A stretch of DNA of 64,000 bases, from assembly GCA_029255685.2 (NCBI GenBank), contig CM055311.2, forward strand, positions 61,407,048 through 61,471,047. The letters run 5' to 3'. The stretch is from Silene conica (lineage: Eukaryota > Streptophyta > Magnoliopsida > Caryophyllales > Caryophyllaceae). Position 1 is the first letter of the stretch; each line of letters begins with the position of its first letter. The notes beneath the pieces were generated by a model. That model saw only the letters and a list, made by a program, of their open reading frames with translations. It ran no database searches and was not told where the DNA came from. Made by a program: the position numbers and the translations under genes. Of the stretch, positions 36,003-48,113 are shown in pieces.

Positions 36003-38343
36003 AATATTACAAGGGCAATGAATGCAATTTTTAATATACATCATTCAACTTCTAGATTAAAATTATTTAACCTCTTTCTATTTAAGATTGTTTCTTTATT
36101 TCTTATAAAATAGTTATGTGATTGGTAAAAATTTAAGTAGTTTATTTGATTTCCTTGAATTTTGTAAGATAAGTTATTAATTTGTGTTGTTTTTTGTTTG
36201 TGATATTGTGTAGGTGGTTGTGAATGTGTTTTCATAAAATCGTTGGCTTAGCTAACTAACAATGTCATGCACAAGTAAATTTAGTTTTTAGACAATTAGT
36301 AAATTAAATCTTCGATTTCTCTTTGAAAGTTTTTTTTAATTTCTAAGCTATATAATTAAATTCTGAAATTTATGAAAGTTAATTTTAAAGGGTGATATTT
36401 TAGTATAAAATATGCATTTTTAATAGCGAATTTGATTTGATTTTCTTTGAAAAACCAATTATCTGATTACTGTTTTTTGTGAAAGTGACTTGATAGACAT
36501 CTTTGCTTGTATTTTTTTAATAAATTATACGGGGTTGTAAATTATCATATAAAATCGAGTGTTCTATATAAATACCTAAATAGATACATTACATTTATAC
36601 CCCTAAAAAATGGACCTTATTTTTTTTGCCAAATCTCGTATTACACATTTTTTCCATTTATCATTATTATCTTACTAAAATATTGTCATTTATATTATTT
36701 AAACGATAGATCATTTAAAAGGAAACAATAGTTAAGCGTAAAAATTAGACCGATCTGTATACCTAAAAAATAGATCATGTCTCATTTTTTATGCTTAATC
36801 TCTTATTACACCCCTTTTTTTTCATCCACCATTATTATTTATTACAAATTATTGTCATTTATGTTATTTAGACGATCGATCGTTCTAAGAGAACGAGAGT
36901 TAAGCATAAAAATTAGACGTATCATCATAACTCACGCCAATCATGGATTTATGGGTGAAGGCAAAAATTTGTAAGTTATGACCATTTTATTATATATTGT
37001 CATGTAATTACATGCAATTTGTTACAAAGTGAGATATAACATCACCAAAGTAGAGAATGATGGAATAAAAATTAACCAACTTAAATGAAAACATAACTTT
37101 TCAATTAAAATATTGTCAATTCTTTGAAGTTATTTGTATTATTATTAATTTTACAATTTATAAGTTGGACATTTATACTTTTTATATATGAAAAAGAATC
37201 GTTTTAAGAGCATTTAAATACTAATGGTTTACTTTGTTAAATACAACAGTGGTGCAGTGAATTGTTCTTTATTATGTAAAGACATAAAATGATATCTGGT
37301 ACAAGTACATATAATGGTTATACGAATTATGCTTAAAGATGTTGATATTATTGTTTTCTTATATGGATTTTAATAGAAGAAGTTTAAATTAAGAATGTTA
37401 ACACTCGACAATAATGTTGTTAATGAGTGCAATGATAATAAAATTAAAAATTCTAATTCTAATATTTTGTATCGTAAGATCTACTGAGCCTAGGCCCCGA
37501 CCTTGCCTTTATACAACAATCTTCCTCCCTTTTTGTCCATTCAAACAAAAAATTATTACCTATATTAATACATTGTTGCTTAAACATGGTGTTTTTAACA
37601 ATTTCAGTTTATTTTGACTCGTAAAAAAATGGTGTTTGGTAATAAACTAAAGAAAACACAAAATATGTACATATTAATTAGAACTCTAAATAATCTATAT
37701 ACAAGTCGAACTATAAAAGAGCATTATGTAGATAATATAATGTTATTTTGATCTTCAATTTTCTAAACTTTTTATTTGACTGAAAATGTTATTTATGATG
37801 ATATGATTCTAACTGTATGGAGAAAATTATCCAGCCAAGTTGGCAACAAACATTTCAACCCAATTTATTTTTAAGTCGAAAAAAAAAATCGACGAATAAA
37901 AGAAAAATGAGACATTAGTTGATTTGTCACCACTACATTTCATATACAATTGCATTGCAATAATATGGGTAAACTATTAATTGGCAAGTAAAAAACAATC
38001 AAATTATTTAATTTAGAAGAAAAATTAATTAAAAAATTGGCAATGAAACCCAAAAATAACCCGTGATTTTCACGGGTAGCAAAACTAGTTCATTATTAAA
38101 TACGCATACTTCTAACACCTTGAATTCATAAAATATTTAATTATGCATAACTATAAGTAGACACAGGAAAACCCTAAGTGTCACAAGAATGGGATGTAGA
38201 GGCGCTCACCTCCCGACGCTTATTAAAAAACTACTAAAATATGTTTAATTAAGCCAATATATAAAGCGCTATGATAAAGCGCCTCACAAAAATGCTAGAC
38301 TTAACCCAAAAAAATAAAAACCACACTAAAATCCGCGCCAAGG
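36003..38343. other. AT-rich DNA between the old copia and the gypsy stack
   Basis: Two tandem units of about 165 bp lie at 36600-36760 and 36761-36930 (shared phrases tcttattacac, attgtcattta and taagc(g/a)taaaaattaga). A Helitron-like end lies at 38059-38088. No gene. The segment is repeated without visible change at 54833-57173. Confidence 0.6.
38059..38088 (+). mobile_element. Helitron-like 3' terminus
   Basis: An acccgtg / cacgggt hairpin is followed after a short spacer by aaaaCTAG and then T, the form of a Helitron 3' end. The hairpin arms resemble those at 230-250, so the two may be one family. A duplicate copy is at 56889-56918. The 5' end was not found. Confidence 0.45.
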
Positions 38344-39044
38344 TCTCTATAAAACCCCACCTCGCGACAGCAGAAAATAAACACACAAGATACCAGAAAT
38401 GCAGCGGAATTTAAACTTTTTATATAAACATAACTAAGCATGCGAGGTGTAAGTATTACCAATACTAAAAATGTAGAAAATATAAGAAACATAGATAAAT
38501 ATTAAATCATAAGTACAAAACTGCAACCCGGAATAACATATCCCTACAGGCACAAAACTGTATAACAAAAGCTAAGGTCTAGCTAACGAAATAAGGTAAG
38601 TCATCGATGAAGGATCATCGCTCGCTAGCTCTCTGTGAAATCCCCCTGTAAGCAGATCACCAACCTACACACATACAACATGTGCGCCACAGTCAGTGGG
38701 GAGTGACTAGAGTTCTCCTAGCCACCTATTGTCAATAACACATAAAACATACAATCATGCATGAACAGTTATCATACTCCAACATAAACATAATCATGTG
38801 AAGTAATCATCCATCAATCCTCATCTTGTCATACTTATGTAATTAGATCAAATATCGCGACTCAAGCATATCTAAAACATATGAATCAACAATGATAACA
38901 CATTTCAGCAGTATCTAAGTCCTATCCCGACTCAGGAGAACTTAGATACAACAAACAGCAATGTCAAATCATAACCCCGACTCGGGCGATAAATAGACAC
39001 AACGAACATTCTTTAACCACACACCCGAACCACCCACTAAAGGT

Positions 39045-39290
39045 TCAACCACGGAGCAAGGAACCAGCCACGAAGGGGTTCGACACAGAGAAAGAACCAA
39101 CCACGAAGGGGTTCACACGGAGAGAGGAACCAGCCACAAAGGGGTTCGACACGGAGCTAATCAGAAACGAACCAACCACAAAGGGGTTCAACACGAAGCT
39201 AATTAGAAACGAACCAACCACAAAGCGGTTCAACACGGAGCTAATCAGAAACGAACGAACCACAAAGGGGTTCCAACAAATCTCCCAATG
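39045..39290 (-). repeat. tandem array in the split gypsy LTR (gaaccaaccacaaaggggttc units)
   Basis: About six units of 32-48 bp, some spaced by acacggagctaatcagaaac. On - they form a 98-codon ORF with repeated NPFVVGSFLISS units; this is a by-product of the repeat, not a gene. Repeated at 57875-58120. Confidence 0.88.
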
Positions 39291-39554
39291 AGGCTTCTCA
39301 CTATTCCATAAATCCTTTACTTTTAAACATCCATTCAACACTTAGTCGACTTCGGAAAATAATTTGAAGCGAGAGTCGGTTTCCCTTCCGGTTACCCAAC
39401 GGGGTGGGGGGGGTCTATCTCCTCAAATCCATTTCAGAACTCAACCTAAGTGTCGTCCAAGGCTCTTGGACTACAAACACGCATACAAATCATACGAAGA
39501 AAGAATTAATGAAATCCGACTTGAGAAACATAAGTTATAAAGCAAACAACACTG

Positions 39555-39745
39555 ACCAGGGCTCTCAGCCGGTCGGCCGGCTGAGAGTCCCTAACTCTCA
39601 TGCCAAAACACGACACAACATCAATTGAGAAGGGGCTCCCAGCCGGCCGGCCGACCTATCTCTAATTCCTGCACGACACGCACAACACACCAAGAACAGC
39701 TTCTCAGCCGGTCAACCGGCTGTCGGTCGGTCGACCGACTGGGAG
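39555..39745. repeat. GC-rich palindromic boxes in the split gypsy LTR
   Basis: Three boxes of the form cagccggtcggccggctgag lie in AT-rich DNA at about 39559, 39639 and 39706-39740. They are related to, and inverted relative to, the boxes at 49610-49970. Copies also at 58385-58575. Confidence 0.85.
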
Positions 39746-40058
39746 GCTCTGCACGCGAAAAACACTATTTCGCATTCTCAAATCATTCCAATACTTCTAT
39801 AATGCATCCTATACATGTTTCTAATCAACATCTCAACAGTCCCAGCATGAATATCAAATCAAATAAGCATATGAACATGTAAAGAAACATCCATTAAATG
39901 AATTTACATCAAATCCCCAAATTAAACCGATCTTTTATGTATACTCCATAACAACACCCATATCAAATTCATCATGAAATCCTCATAAGAATCAATTTAT
40001 ATACAACAATAAGGTTACTAAGAATCATAATCCATACTAACTTTCATGGAAACACAAC

Positions 40059-41567
40059 TGATATGCTATATTTTTATATACTTTTCATCCCCATTTTAGC
40101 TCATGTTTTATCATCGTTTACATTATTCTTCAATGTTTATTGAGCTAATTCCGTGTTCTAGGTAAATCGTATGTGGTTAAGCGTTTTTGTAGGAATTTCG
40201 GATTTTTCTTACATTTGGACATTTACCGAGCATCACGAAGCTAAACAAAGTCGAGGCAAGCATTTTCCGGGTAGTAGAAGTGACGAAAAAAGAAAGAAAG
40301 TCAAAAAGAAGTCAACAGTTGAAGATCAAATGTGCAAAGCATGACAACATCAATCATTACATCATTCTTGCAACGTCATCCAAGAACTCAAGTGTAAACA
40401 ATTGAGGAGATACGGAGAATGAAGACAGTGTTTTCACCCCGGTCGGGGTGGGCTGCCCTGGTACACCAGGGTGGCTTTGATCTCGCGTCTTTTGGTCCAG
40501 ATTCAAGGAATGCAAGCGTTTTTGTTCTTGCCCCGGTCCGGGGTGGCTGTAATCTACCCCGCCTCTCCATCACTATAAATACCCCTTGTTTTCATTCATT
40601 TTGAGCATCAATCTAGAATCAATTTTTAGAATCATTTTGGAGATTAGAAATCATTTTGCTTGAGCATCATTAAGCTTGTAAAAATTACTCTATGTTTTAG
40701 TTTATTTTCTTTATAAAAGTCATTCTTCATTTACTCAAGCATTTCCCGAAGCTATTCGCATTTTATCTTCCGAGTTCTTATTCCGTCAATTTCCGGTATT
40801 ATCTTTCTTTACGGTTTTATTTCATTATCGTCATCATGTCTATCTTAATTAATAAAATTGATAATCTAGTTCACAAAGCCATGTGTGAGTAGTTTTTATA
40901 TCTAGGGGAGGGAAACCATGCTAGAATAGTTGTTAGGTCATGTTAAATTATTGATTTTGCATTATCATATTGTTGATTATATACATGCTTGTTTCATTTG
41001 ATTAATATATGATTATTGACCATGATTATTGATAAATCATTATTCTCATCCTAAGATCAAAAGCCGGGATAGAACTTGATCAATCGATAGTTGTAGTCGT
41101 AGTCGTAATTGTTAATTGTGTTGTTCTTATCCTAAGATCGAAAGTCGGGATAGAATTAGGCATGGCATGTTATAGTATTTTGTTCCAATGTACGCGAGAG
41201 CTAATTGGTAATCAATCTATGGTTAAACTCTAGGCCGAGAGGAAATTGTTATAAACCTAATCAACTATTGACAATGTATTTCTTTAATTTGACATGACTA
41301 AGCTCCTATATGCATTTGTAACCCCAATCCCCTAGATTCTTCCCTATAATCGTTTACATCTTCATTTTTCGTTACTGTTTTACCTTAGTTAATCCAAATC
41401 ATAACCAAATTCTTGTCACCGACCTTGATAGAATTCTCTCCATAGCTAATCACAATTACATTTCCGTCTCCCTGTGGTTCGACCCCTTCTTCCTTATCTA
41501 CATTAATTTGTATGTTAGTCAAGTCTAGGGACTTTTATCTTTGTTAGGTGTGCGACCTAGCCTAGCA
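40059..41567 (+). repeat. Athila 5' LTR (1509 bp)
   Basis: Starts TGATATGC and ends CCTAGCA. It has a TATA box (tataaat, 40574-40580) after two GC-rich palindromic boxes (caccccggtcggggtg near 40436 and gccccggtccggggtg near 40530). Two copies of cctaagatc(a/g)aaag(c/t)cgggatagaa lie near 41050 and 41130. It differs from the LTR at 58889-60397 at nine positions (0.6 percent). Confidence 0.95.
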
Positions 41568-41572
41568 AATTT

Positions 41573-41590
41573 TGGCGCCGTTGCCGGGGA
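41573..41590 (+). promoter_or_regulatory. Athila primer-binding site
   Basis: TGGCGCCGTTGCCGGGGA begins five bases after the LTR. This string is the usual plant Athila/Tat primer site, reported as complementary to tRNA-Asp (recalled, not checked). Confidence 0.85.
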
Positions 41591-41700
41591 CGCACGGTTT
41601 TATTTTTGTGATTAGTAGAATTCTATCTTGTTTTCTTTTGTCTTAAGGAACACTTGTTCCTTGAGACCGTTACTTACAATCTCCCCTAGGTTTTTGTCTT

Positions 41701-43542
41701 ATGCCCAGGTCCTCTCGAATTGGTGAACTTCTTCCCGTTGATCCCGAACCCGAGAAGTCTTTGCGTAGGAGATTACGTTTCCTTAAGGAGATTTCCGAAG
41801 CCGCAACTCTTGCGGACCTTGATAATATTCAGAGTTTTTATCTAGAGGATCTCAAAACTCTTGAGAAAGAAGCCTCTACTTCTCAACCAACAAAGGAAAA
41901 GATGGTGCGTTTGTCTGATCATTCCAAGCCCACCGCGGCTATGCTCCCAAGAGGAATAGTCACATCTCAAATTGGTGCGGTAAATTTTGAAATCAAGCCG
42001 GCCTTTATAAGCATTGTTGAAAGGAAACAGTTTGGGGGAACTCCCACGGAAGATCCCAACTTACATGTACAGAATTTTTGTGACTATTGCTCCATGATTC
42101 GGCAACCGGGTGTCACACAAGAGCAAATAAGGGAGATACTATTCCCTTTCTCCCTAAAGGACAAGGCCAAAGTTTGGATAAATAGCCTTGATCGAGTTGC
42201 ATTGGGAATCAACGATTGGGATTGTCTAGCCCTTGCATTTTATCAAAAGTATTTCCCTCCTGAGAAAACACAACAACTAAGGAGTCAAATCACCGGTTTT
42301 CGCCAAAGTGGTCATGAAGGTCTACATGAAGCATGGGAAAGGTACAAAGAACTTCAAAGGGAATGTCCTCATCATGGTTTGGATTCATGGTTCCTTGCCA
42401 TCACGTTCTACAATGGGTGTTGTGCGGAGTCTCGTCGAGTTTTAGACTCCGCAAACAATGGGAGATTCGACAATATAGATGTGGAGTTAGCTCACTCGAC
42501 CATAGAATCTATGGCGGTGCACGACTCTCAATATGTCAACTCGAGGAACATCCCAATAAAGGCAAAGGAAGAAGATCCCGGAATAGCTCTCTTGAAAGCT
42601 CAAGTAGCTCTTCTCCAAAGACAAGTCGACAATCAAGGATCAAGTTCCTCTCAACCTCATGAACAAGTAAACGTGACAAGTCAAGTTGTGGTATGTGAAG
42701 CTTGTGGAAGTGCGGGACACGGATTCCAAGAGTGTAGAAGTAACATGGAACAAGTCAATGCCTACCAAAGCTTTAGGCAAAATTTCAACCCTTTTTCCAA
42801 CACCTACAATCCGGGTACAAAGTTCCATCCAAACTTCTCCTACAAAAGTACAAATGTCCTTAACCCACTACCACCAAAACCACCACAAAATACTGCACCA
42901 CCAGGTTTCCAAAATCAAGGACAAAAGAACCAATTTCAACAAAATTTCCAACCATTCCCTCAACACCAGTTTCAAAATCAACAATCATTCCCTCAACAAC
43001 AATTTCAAAACCCTTCACAAAATTCACCACTATTCCAAAACCCCCAAAATCAACAAAGTCAACCCTTACATCCACAACAATTGAGTGAGATAGGAAGTCT
43101 ATTGGCACAAGGGGCCGAGACACAAAGGAACATGGTCCTTCACATTCAAAAGACCGATCAAGCTAGAGATGCTTCAATCAAAATGCTTGAGACACAAATT
43201 GCTCAACTTGCTACATCCAACCCTCAAAGACAACAAGGTCAATTACCACCACAAGGAGCACAACCTCACGAGCAAACTAACGCTGTCGCTTTAAGGAGTG
43301 GTACTACCTATGAGGGACCCCAAATGCCCAATGAAGAAAGTGATCAAATGGGTAAGAAAGATGACGGTGGGAACAAAGCTACTAGCTCTAAACAAGGTGA
43401 GAAGGAGCCCGAACAAATCAATGAGCCTGTGTTGGTAGAGATTGAGGAGGAGCCCCCAAAGGGTGAGGATAAAGCTAAGGAGCCAGAAAAGATTCAAGTG
43501 CCTTTTCCCCATAGGTTGGAAAGAGCTCACAAGAAAACTTAA
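41701..43542 (+). CDS. Athila gag
   Basis: 613 codons from the first Met after the primer site. The retrotransposon gag domain covers about residues 100-250 (NFCDYCSMIRQPGV, ILFPFSLKDKAKVWI, LRSQITGFRQ). A CX2CX4HX4C zinc knuckle lies near residue 333 (CEACGSAGHGFQEC). A long glutamine/asparagine/proline-rich linker follows, then the conserved AVALRSGTTYEGP block. It ends at TAA 43540-43542, in frame with pol. Relatives read straight through here, so the stop is probably a mutation and not a natural end. Confidence 0.92.
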   Translation: MPRSSRIGELLPVDPEPEKSLRRRLRFLKEISEAATLADLDNIQSFYLEDLKTLEKEASTSQPTKEKMVRLSDHSKPTAAMLPRGIVTSQIGAVNFEIKPAFISIVERKQFGGTPTEDPNLHVQNFCDYCSMIRQPGVTQEQIREILFPFSLKDKAKVWINSLDRVALGINDWDCLALAFYQKYFPPEKTQQLRSQITGFRQSGHEGLHEAWERYKELQRECPHHGLDSWFLAITFYNGCCAESRRVLDSANNGRFDNIDVELAHSTIESMAVHDSQYVNSRNIPIKAKEEDPGIALLKAQVALLQRQVDNQGSSSSQPHEQVNVTSQVVVCEACGSAGHGFQECRSNMEQVNAYQSFRQNFNPFSNTYNPGTKFHPNFSYKSTNVLNPLPPKPPQNTAPPGFQNQGQKNQFQQNFQPFPQHQFQNQQSFPQQQFQNPSQNSPLFQNPQNQQSQPLHPQQLSEIGSLLAQGAETQRNMVLHIQKTDQARDASIKMLETQIAQLATSNPQRQQGQLPPQGAQPHEQTNAVALRSGTTYEGPQMPNEESDQMGKKDDGGNKATSSKQGEKEPEQINEPVLVEIEEEPPKGEDKAKEPEKIQVPFPHRLERAHKKT

Positions 43543-46182
43543 TTTGGTAAATTCATGGAGGTGGTGAAAAACTTACAGGTAACAATCCCTTTTACCGAGT
43601 TAATCACCCAAGTCCCCTCATACACCAAATTCATGAAAGATATCTTAACTAGGAAAAGGACAATAGATAGCATTGAAACCTTGGCCTTCACTGCTGAGTG
43701 TAATGCCCTTTTACAAAATTTGTCCCCACCTAAGTTAAAATATCCATGAAGTTTTTCAATCCCATGCACCATTGGTACCTATACTATCGACAAAGCTCTT
43801 TGTGATTTAGGTGCTAGTGTTAGTGTCATGCCATTTTCCATTTGTGAGAAATTAAACATGGGAGAATTAAAGTGTACTAGTGTCACATTGCAAATAGTGG
43901 ACCGTTCTGTAAAACATCCTCTAGGTGTTTTGGAGGATGTTCCCGTCAAAGTCGGCAAATTTTTCATTCCGGTTGACTTTATTGTTCTTGACATCGCTGA
44001 AAATTCACAAATCCCAATAATTTTGGGAAGGCCATTTTTACATACCGCGGGTGCGGTTATCGATGTTAAAAACGGTAAATTGACTTTGGAAGTTGGTGAT
44101 GACAAAGTGACTTACAATTTGAACAATGTTGTGAAAAGTTCAATGTTAGAAGAACCATGTTATTCCATAGAGGTCTCAGATGTAATTGATATTATTGTGG
44201 AAGATTCATTGCCCCGATCCTTGAGCAAGGATCCGTTAGAGGCTCTTTTGTTGCTAGAATCTTTTCCAGGTGATGATGACATTGATGGTGATGAGATAGA
44301 TGCTTTGAAGTTGGAGCTCGATGGAGAGGAGCTAGCCTTAGAGGAAAACTCTAATTTCATAGGTTTGGTTGCTACTTCTACTACGGTCGAGGTACAAAAA
44401 CCCAAACTAAAGCCCCTCCCATTGAATTTAAAGTATGCTTTTCTAGATGAATCAGAAATGTGCCCAATCATTGTAAGCACCCATCTAGATGAAAGTCAAG
44501 TGTCTAGGTTGTTAGATGTGTTGAGAACCCATAAGAAGGCTATAGGCTATTCACTTGATGATTTGAAGGGAATAAGCCCCGATTTTTGTATGCATAAGAT
44601 TCACTTAGAAGAAGATCATAAGCCATGTGTACAAGATCAACGTCGCTTAAACCCAAACATGCAAGAAGTTGTCAAAAAAGAGGTCATGAAACTCTTGGAT
44701 GCGGGAATTATCTATGCAATTTCCGACTCCAAATGGGTTAGTCCAGTCCAAGTGGTCCCAAAGAAAGAAGGGACCATGGTAGTAAAAAATGATAAAGATG
44801 AACTCATCCCTACTCGCGTTGTGACGGGATGGCGCATGTGTATTGACTATAGGAGGTTGAACTTAGCCACTAAGAAAGACCATTATCCCTTACCGTTCAT
44901 TGACCAAATGTTGGAAAGGTTGGCATGTCATAAGTACTTTTGCTACTTAGATGGTTATTCGGGATTCTTCCAAATACCCATTCATCCCGATGACCAAGAA
45001 AAGACCACTTTCACTTGCCCTTATGGTACCTTTGCTTACCGTAGGATGTCTTTCGGTCTATGTAATGCCCCTGCAACCTTCCAACGTTGCATGACTAGTA
45101 TTTTTTCAGATTTCATTGAGTCCATCATGGAAGTTTTTATGGATGATTTTAGTGTCTATGGCACTACATTTGATGCTTGTTTGGCCAACTTAACTAAGGT
45201 CTTGAAAAGATGTGAAGAAGTGGACTTAGTTTTGAATTGGGAAAAGTGCCACTTCATGGTAAATGAAGGAGTGGTACTTGGTCATCTTGTTTCAGAAAGA
45301 GGTATAGAGGTGGACCGTGCCAAGGTCCAAGTGATTGAGCAACTTCCCCCTCCAATAAATGTCAAAGGTATAAGAAGTTTTCTGGGACACGCGGGATTTT
45401 ACCGCCGTTTTATAAAGGATTTCTCCAAAATTATTGCAAAGCCTCTTACCGAGCTCCTTTTGAAGGATGCTCCATTTGTTTTCACTGATGCTTGTCTTGA
45501 GTCTTTTAACAGGATTAAGGAAGCTTTAATTTCAGCACCCATCATCCAATCACCGGATTGGAATTTGCCATTTGAAGTAATGTGCGATGCTAGTGACTAT
45601 GCAGTGGGTGCCGTTCTTGGGCAAAGGAAAGATAAGGTGCTTCATGCTATTTACTATGCAAGTAAAACATTGGATGCAGCTCAAGTCAACTATGCCACTA
45701 CCGAGAAGGAACTTCTTGCTATTGTCTATGCTCTAGACAAGTTCCGTTCTTACTTGGTTGGTTCTAAGGTCATTGTCCATACCGATCACGCCGCCTTGAA
45801 GCATCTACTTTCAAAGAAGGAGGCAAAGCCAAGGCTCATTAGATGGATCTTGCTTTTGCAAGAATTTGACCTTGAGATTCGTGACAAGAAAGGAGCTGAA
45901 AATGTTGTGGTCGATCACCTCTCCCGTTTGAGGTTTGATGATGAAGGTATTCATATACCTATTGATGATTCTTTTGCCGATGACTCCTTGATGATGATCG
46001 AGGAAAATACACCATGGTATGCCGATATTGCCAACTATCTTGTTGTTCATGAGTTGCCACCTAACCTTTCATATCAAAAAAGAAAGAAGTTCATGCATGA
46101 TGCCAAATTCTATCTTTGGGATGATCCTCATTTGTTCAAACATTGCTCCGACGGGCTATACCGGAGATGTATCCCACAATGA
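43543..46182 (+). pseudogene. Athila pol: protease, reverse transcriptase, RNase H, with in-frame stops
   Basis: Same frame as gag, broken by stops at 43540 and 43747 and ended by TGA 46180-46182. The protease has ALCDLGASVSVMP (about 43792-43830). Reverse transcriptase shows VPKKEGT, WRMCIDYRRLN, FCYLDGYSGFFQI, FGLCNAPATFQRCM and the catalytic FMDDFSVYG. RNase H shows MCDASDYAVGAVLGQ, TEKELLAIVYA and VHTDHAALKHL. An extension between protease and reverse transcriptase is normal for Athila. Each stop is a single-base event; no frameshift was found, so decay is recent. Confidence 0.93.
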
Positions 46183-47307
46183 GATGTGAAGGGAGTGTTA
46201 GAAGGTTGTCATTCTTCTCCTTATGGTGGTCACCATGGACCATCTAAAACTGTTGCTAAGATTTTGCAATCCGGTTTCTATTGGCCTACTATGTTCCAAG
46301 ATGCTAAGAATTTTGTGATGGCATGTGATGCTTGCCAAAGAACCGGTTCCATTTCAAGAAGGCATGAAATGCCTCAAAATGGAATTCTTGAAGTTGGAAT
46401 TTTCGATGTGTGGGGCATCGACTACCAAGGCCCTTTTCCTTCATCAAAAGGTAATCGTTATATTTTGGTAGCCGTTGATTACGTCTCCAAATGGGTAGAA
46501 GCAATTGCCACTCCCACTAATGATGCCCGTCATGTCATAAGATTGTTCAAGAAGGTCATATTCCCACGCTTTGGTGTACCTAGAGCGGTGATTAGTGATC
46601 GTGGAACTCACTTTGGTGAAAAACAACTTGATACATTGCTTGCTAAATACGGGGTTTTTCATAAAAGAGGTTTGGCCTACCATCCGCAAATGAGTGGCCA
46701 AGTCGAAGTTTCAAACCGTGAAATCAAATCCATTCTTGAAAAAGTTGTTACAAAATCAAGAAAAGATTGGAGTACAAAGCTAGATGACACCTTGTGGGCA
46801 TATAGGACCGCTTTCAAGACACCTATTGGCACTTCACCATATAGGTTGGTCTATGGAAAGGCTTGTCATTTGCCGATAGAGATGGAGCAAAAAGCTTTTT
46901 GGGCTATCAAAGAGCTCAATTTTGATGCTACTCTTTGTGGAGACAAGAGATTATTGCAACTCAATGAACTCGATGAATTCCGGTTTCAAGCTTATGAAAG
47001 TTCCCGTCTTTACAAGGAAAAGACAAAACGGTGGCATGATAAGAAGATTCTCAAGAAAGATTTTATGATTGGTGATAAGGTATTATTATTCAATTCTCGT
47101 TTGAAGATTTTTCCAGGAAAATTAAGATCAAGGTGGTCCAGCCCGTATACCGTCATTAATGTGAACAAGCTTGGTTTCGTCGAAGTGATGAGTACGAACG
47201 GCGAAAGATTCAAAGTCAATGGCCATCGGTTGAAAGTTTATCATGAGAATGCTGTTATCGGAGTAGTGGAGGAAGTTTTCTTGGAACTTCCGTCCCTTCA
47301 AGCTTAA
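46183..47307 (+). pseudogene. Athila integrase
   Basis: Continues the pol frame after the TGA at 46180. The zinc-binding HHCC module is visible ([11 protein letters not shown], then CDACQRTGS). The catalytic core follows ([31 protein letters not shown]), so the D, D and E positions are retained. The tail has the plant gypsy pattern YGKACHLP and [16 protein letters not shown]. It ends at a normal stop. Without readthrough of the upstream stops it could not be made. Confidence 0.93.
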
Positions 47308-48113
47308 TTAATCGAAGACTTGTGACGTCTAGCAAGACTTAAAATTGCGCTTCTCGGGAGGCAACCCGTGTTTGAATTTTTATTTTCCTTTTTGAATAAT
47401 TTTTCGGTTTAGGTAGTATAGGAATAAGTAGATATGTGGTATTTTGAATTGAATTTGCAGGTACCGTACGAGGAAAGAAGAAAAAAAGAAAGCTGAAAGG
47501 GAGAAGAGGGGCAGATCAAACTCACCCCGGGGTACCGGGGCAAGCTACCCCGACCGGGGTCAAAGCAACATCACTCGGCATTTGCTAAAAAGGTTGAAAT
47601 TCGAAAAAAGAAAAAAATGAAGAAAACCCACCCCGGGGTACCGGGGCGAGCTACCCCGACCGGGGCAGGAGCAATTTGGCTCGAAAATTTTGCTAAAGCA
47701 ACCGACTGCTCGTTTTTTTTTTCCCCATTCCCTCATTCTTATTTCCCCTTTCTTTTCCTTCTCAAGGTAAATCTTTTCTCTCATTTTACTATCAAATCTC
47801 ATCCTAGCAATCATTCTTAAAGGGTTTCTACTTCCATTTCCACTCTCAAGTAAGTCATTTTACTCATGCTACTCTAATTTATCCTTAAATTGATTAGAAA
47901 TTGCATTTTTTCACTAACCCTAACTTCAAATTGGGGAAAATTGATTTTGCTCTTTGTGGGTGAGGAATTCAATTTCTAGTTTGAATTTATGCTTTGTAGA
48001 GTTAGTATATGTCCTTGCTAGTGTTAATTTCCCTTACTTGAGTGCCATTTACATAGTTTTAGCAAATTTGTGAGTTTCTTTATGGTTGGTATTTTTCTGA
48101 AATTTTCAGATTT
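47308..48113 (+). other. Athila spacer between pol and the third ORF, with GC-rich palindromes
   Basis: Two copies of a 43-bp unit, about 47523-47567 and 47628-47672, read accccggggtaccggggc, then agctaccccgaccggggt. Related boxes lie in the LTR. The rest is pyrimidine-rich and contains gtaagt/ttttcag pairs that may act as an intron for making the third ORF from a spliced RNA; this last point is inference. Confidence 0.6.

Larger units (their letters stand above)
33186..41567 (+). repeat. 8.38-kb segmental duplication, copy 1
   Basis: Matches 52015-60397 in direct orientation. By eye I count 12 substitutions and one 1-bp indel before the Athila LTR (33186-40058) and nine substitutions inside it (40059-41567). 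The left limit is inside the young copia leader, with the identity beginning at or just after agttga. The right limit is exactly the last base of the Athila LTR. The block spans copia leader, copia 5' LTR, old copia tail, a Helitron end, part of a gypsy LTR and the Athila LTR. Confidence 0.97.

Noticed and set aside
39045..39341. 98-codon minus-strand ORF with NPFVVGSFLISS repeats (and its copy at 57875)
   Set aside because: It is a tandem DNA repeat inside a gypsy LTR, with no start context or family; the repeat explains the open frame.
42640..43530. Several ORFs of 60-130 codons on both strands
   Set aside because: They are other-frame shadows of the glutamine-rich Athila gag, whose skewed composition keeps other frames open.
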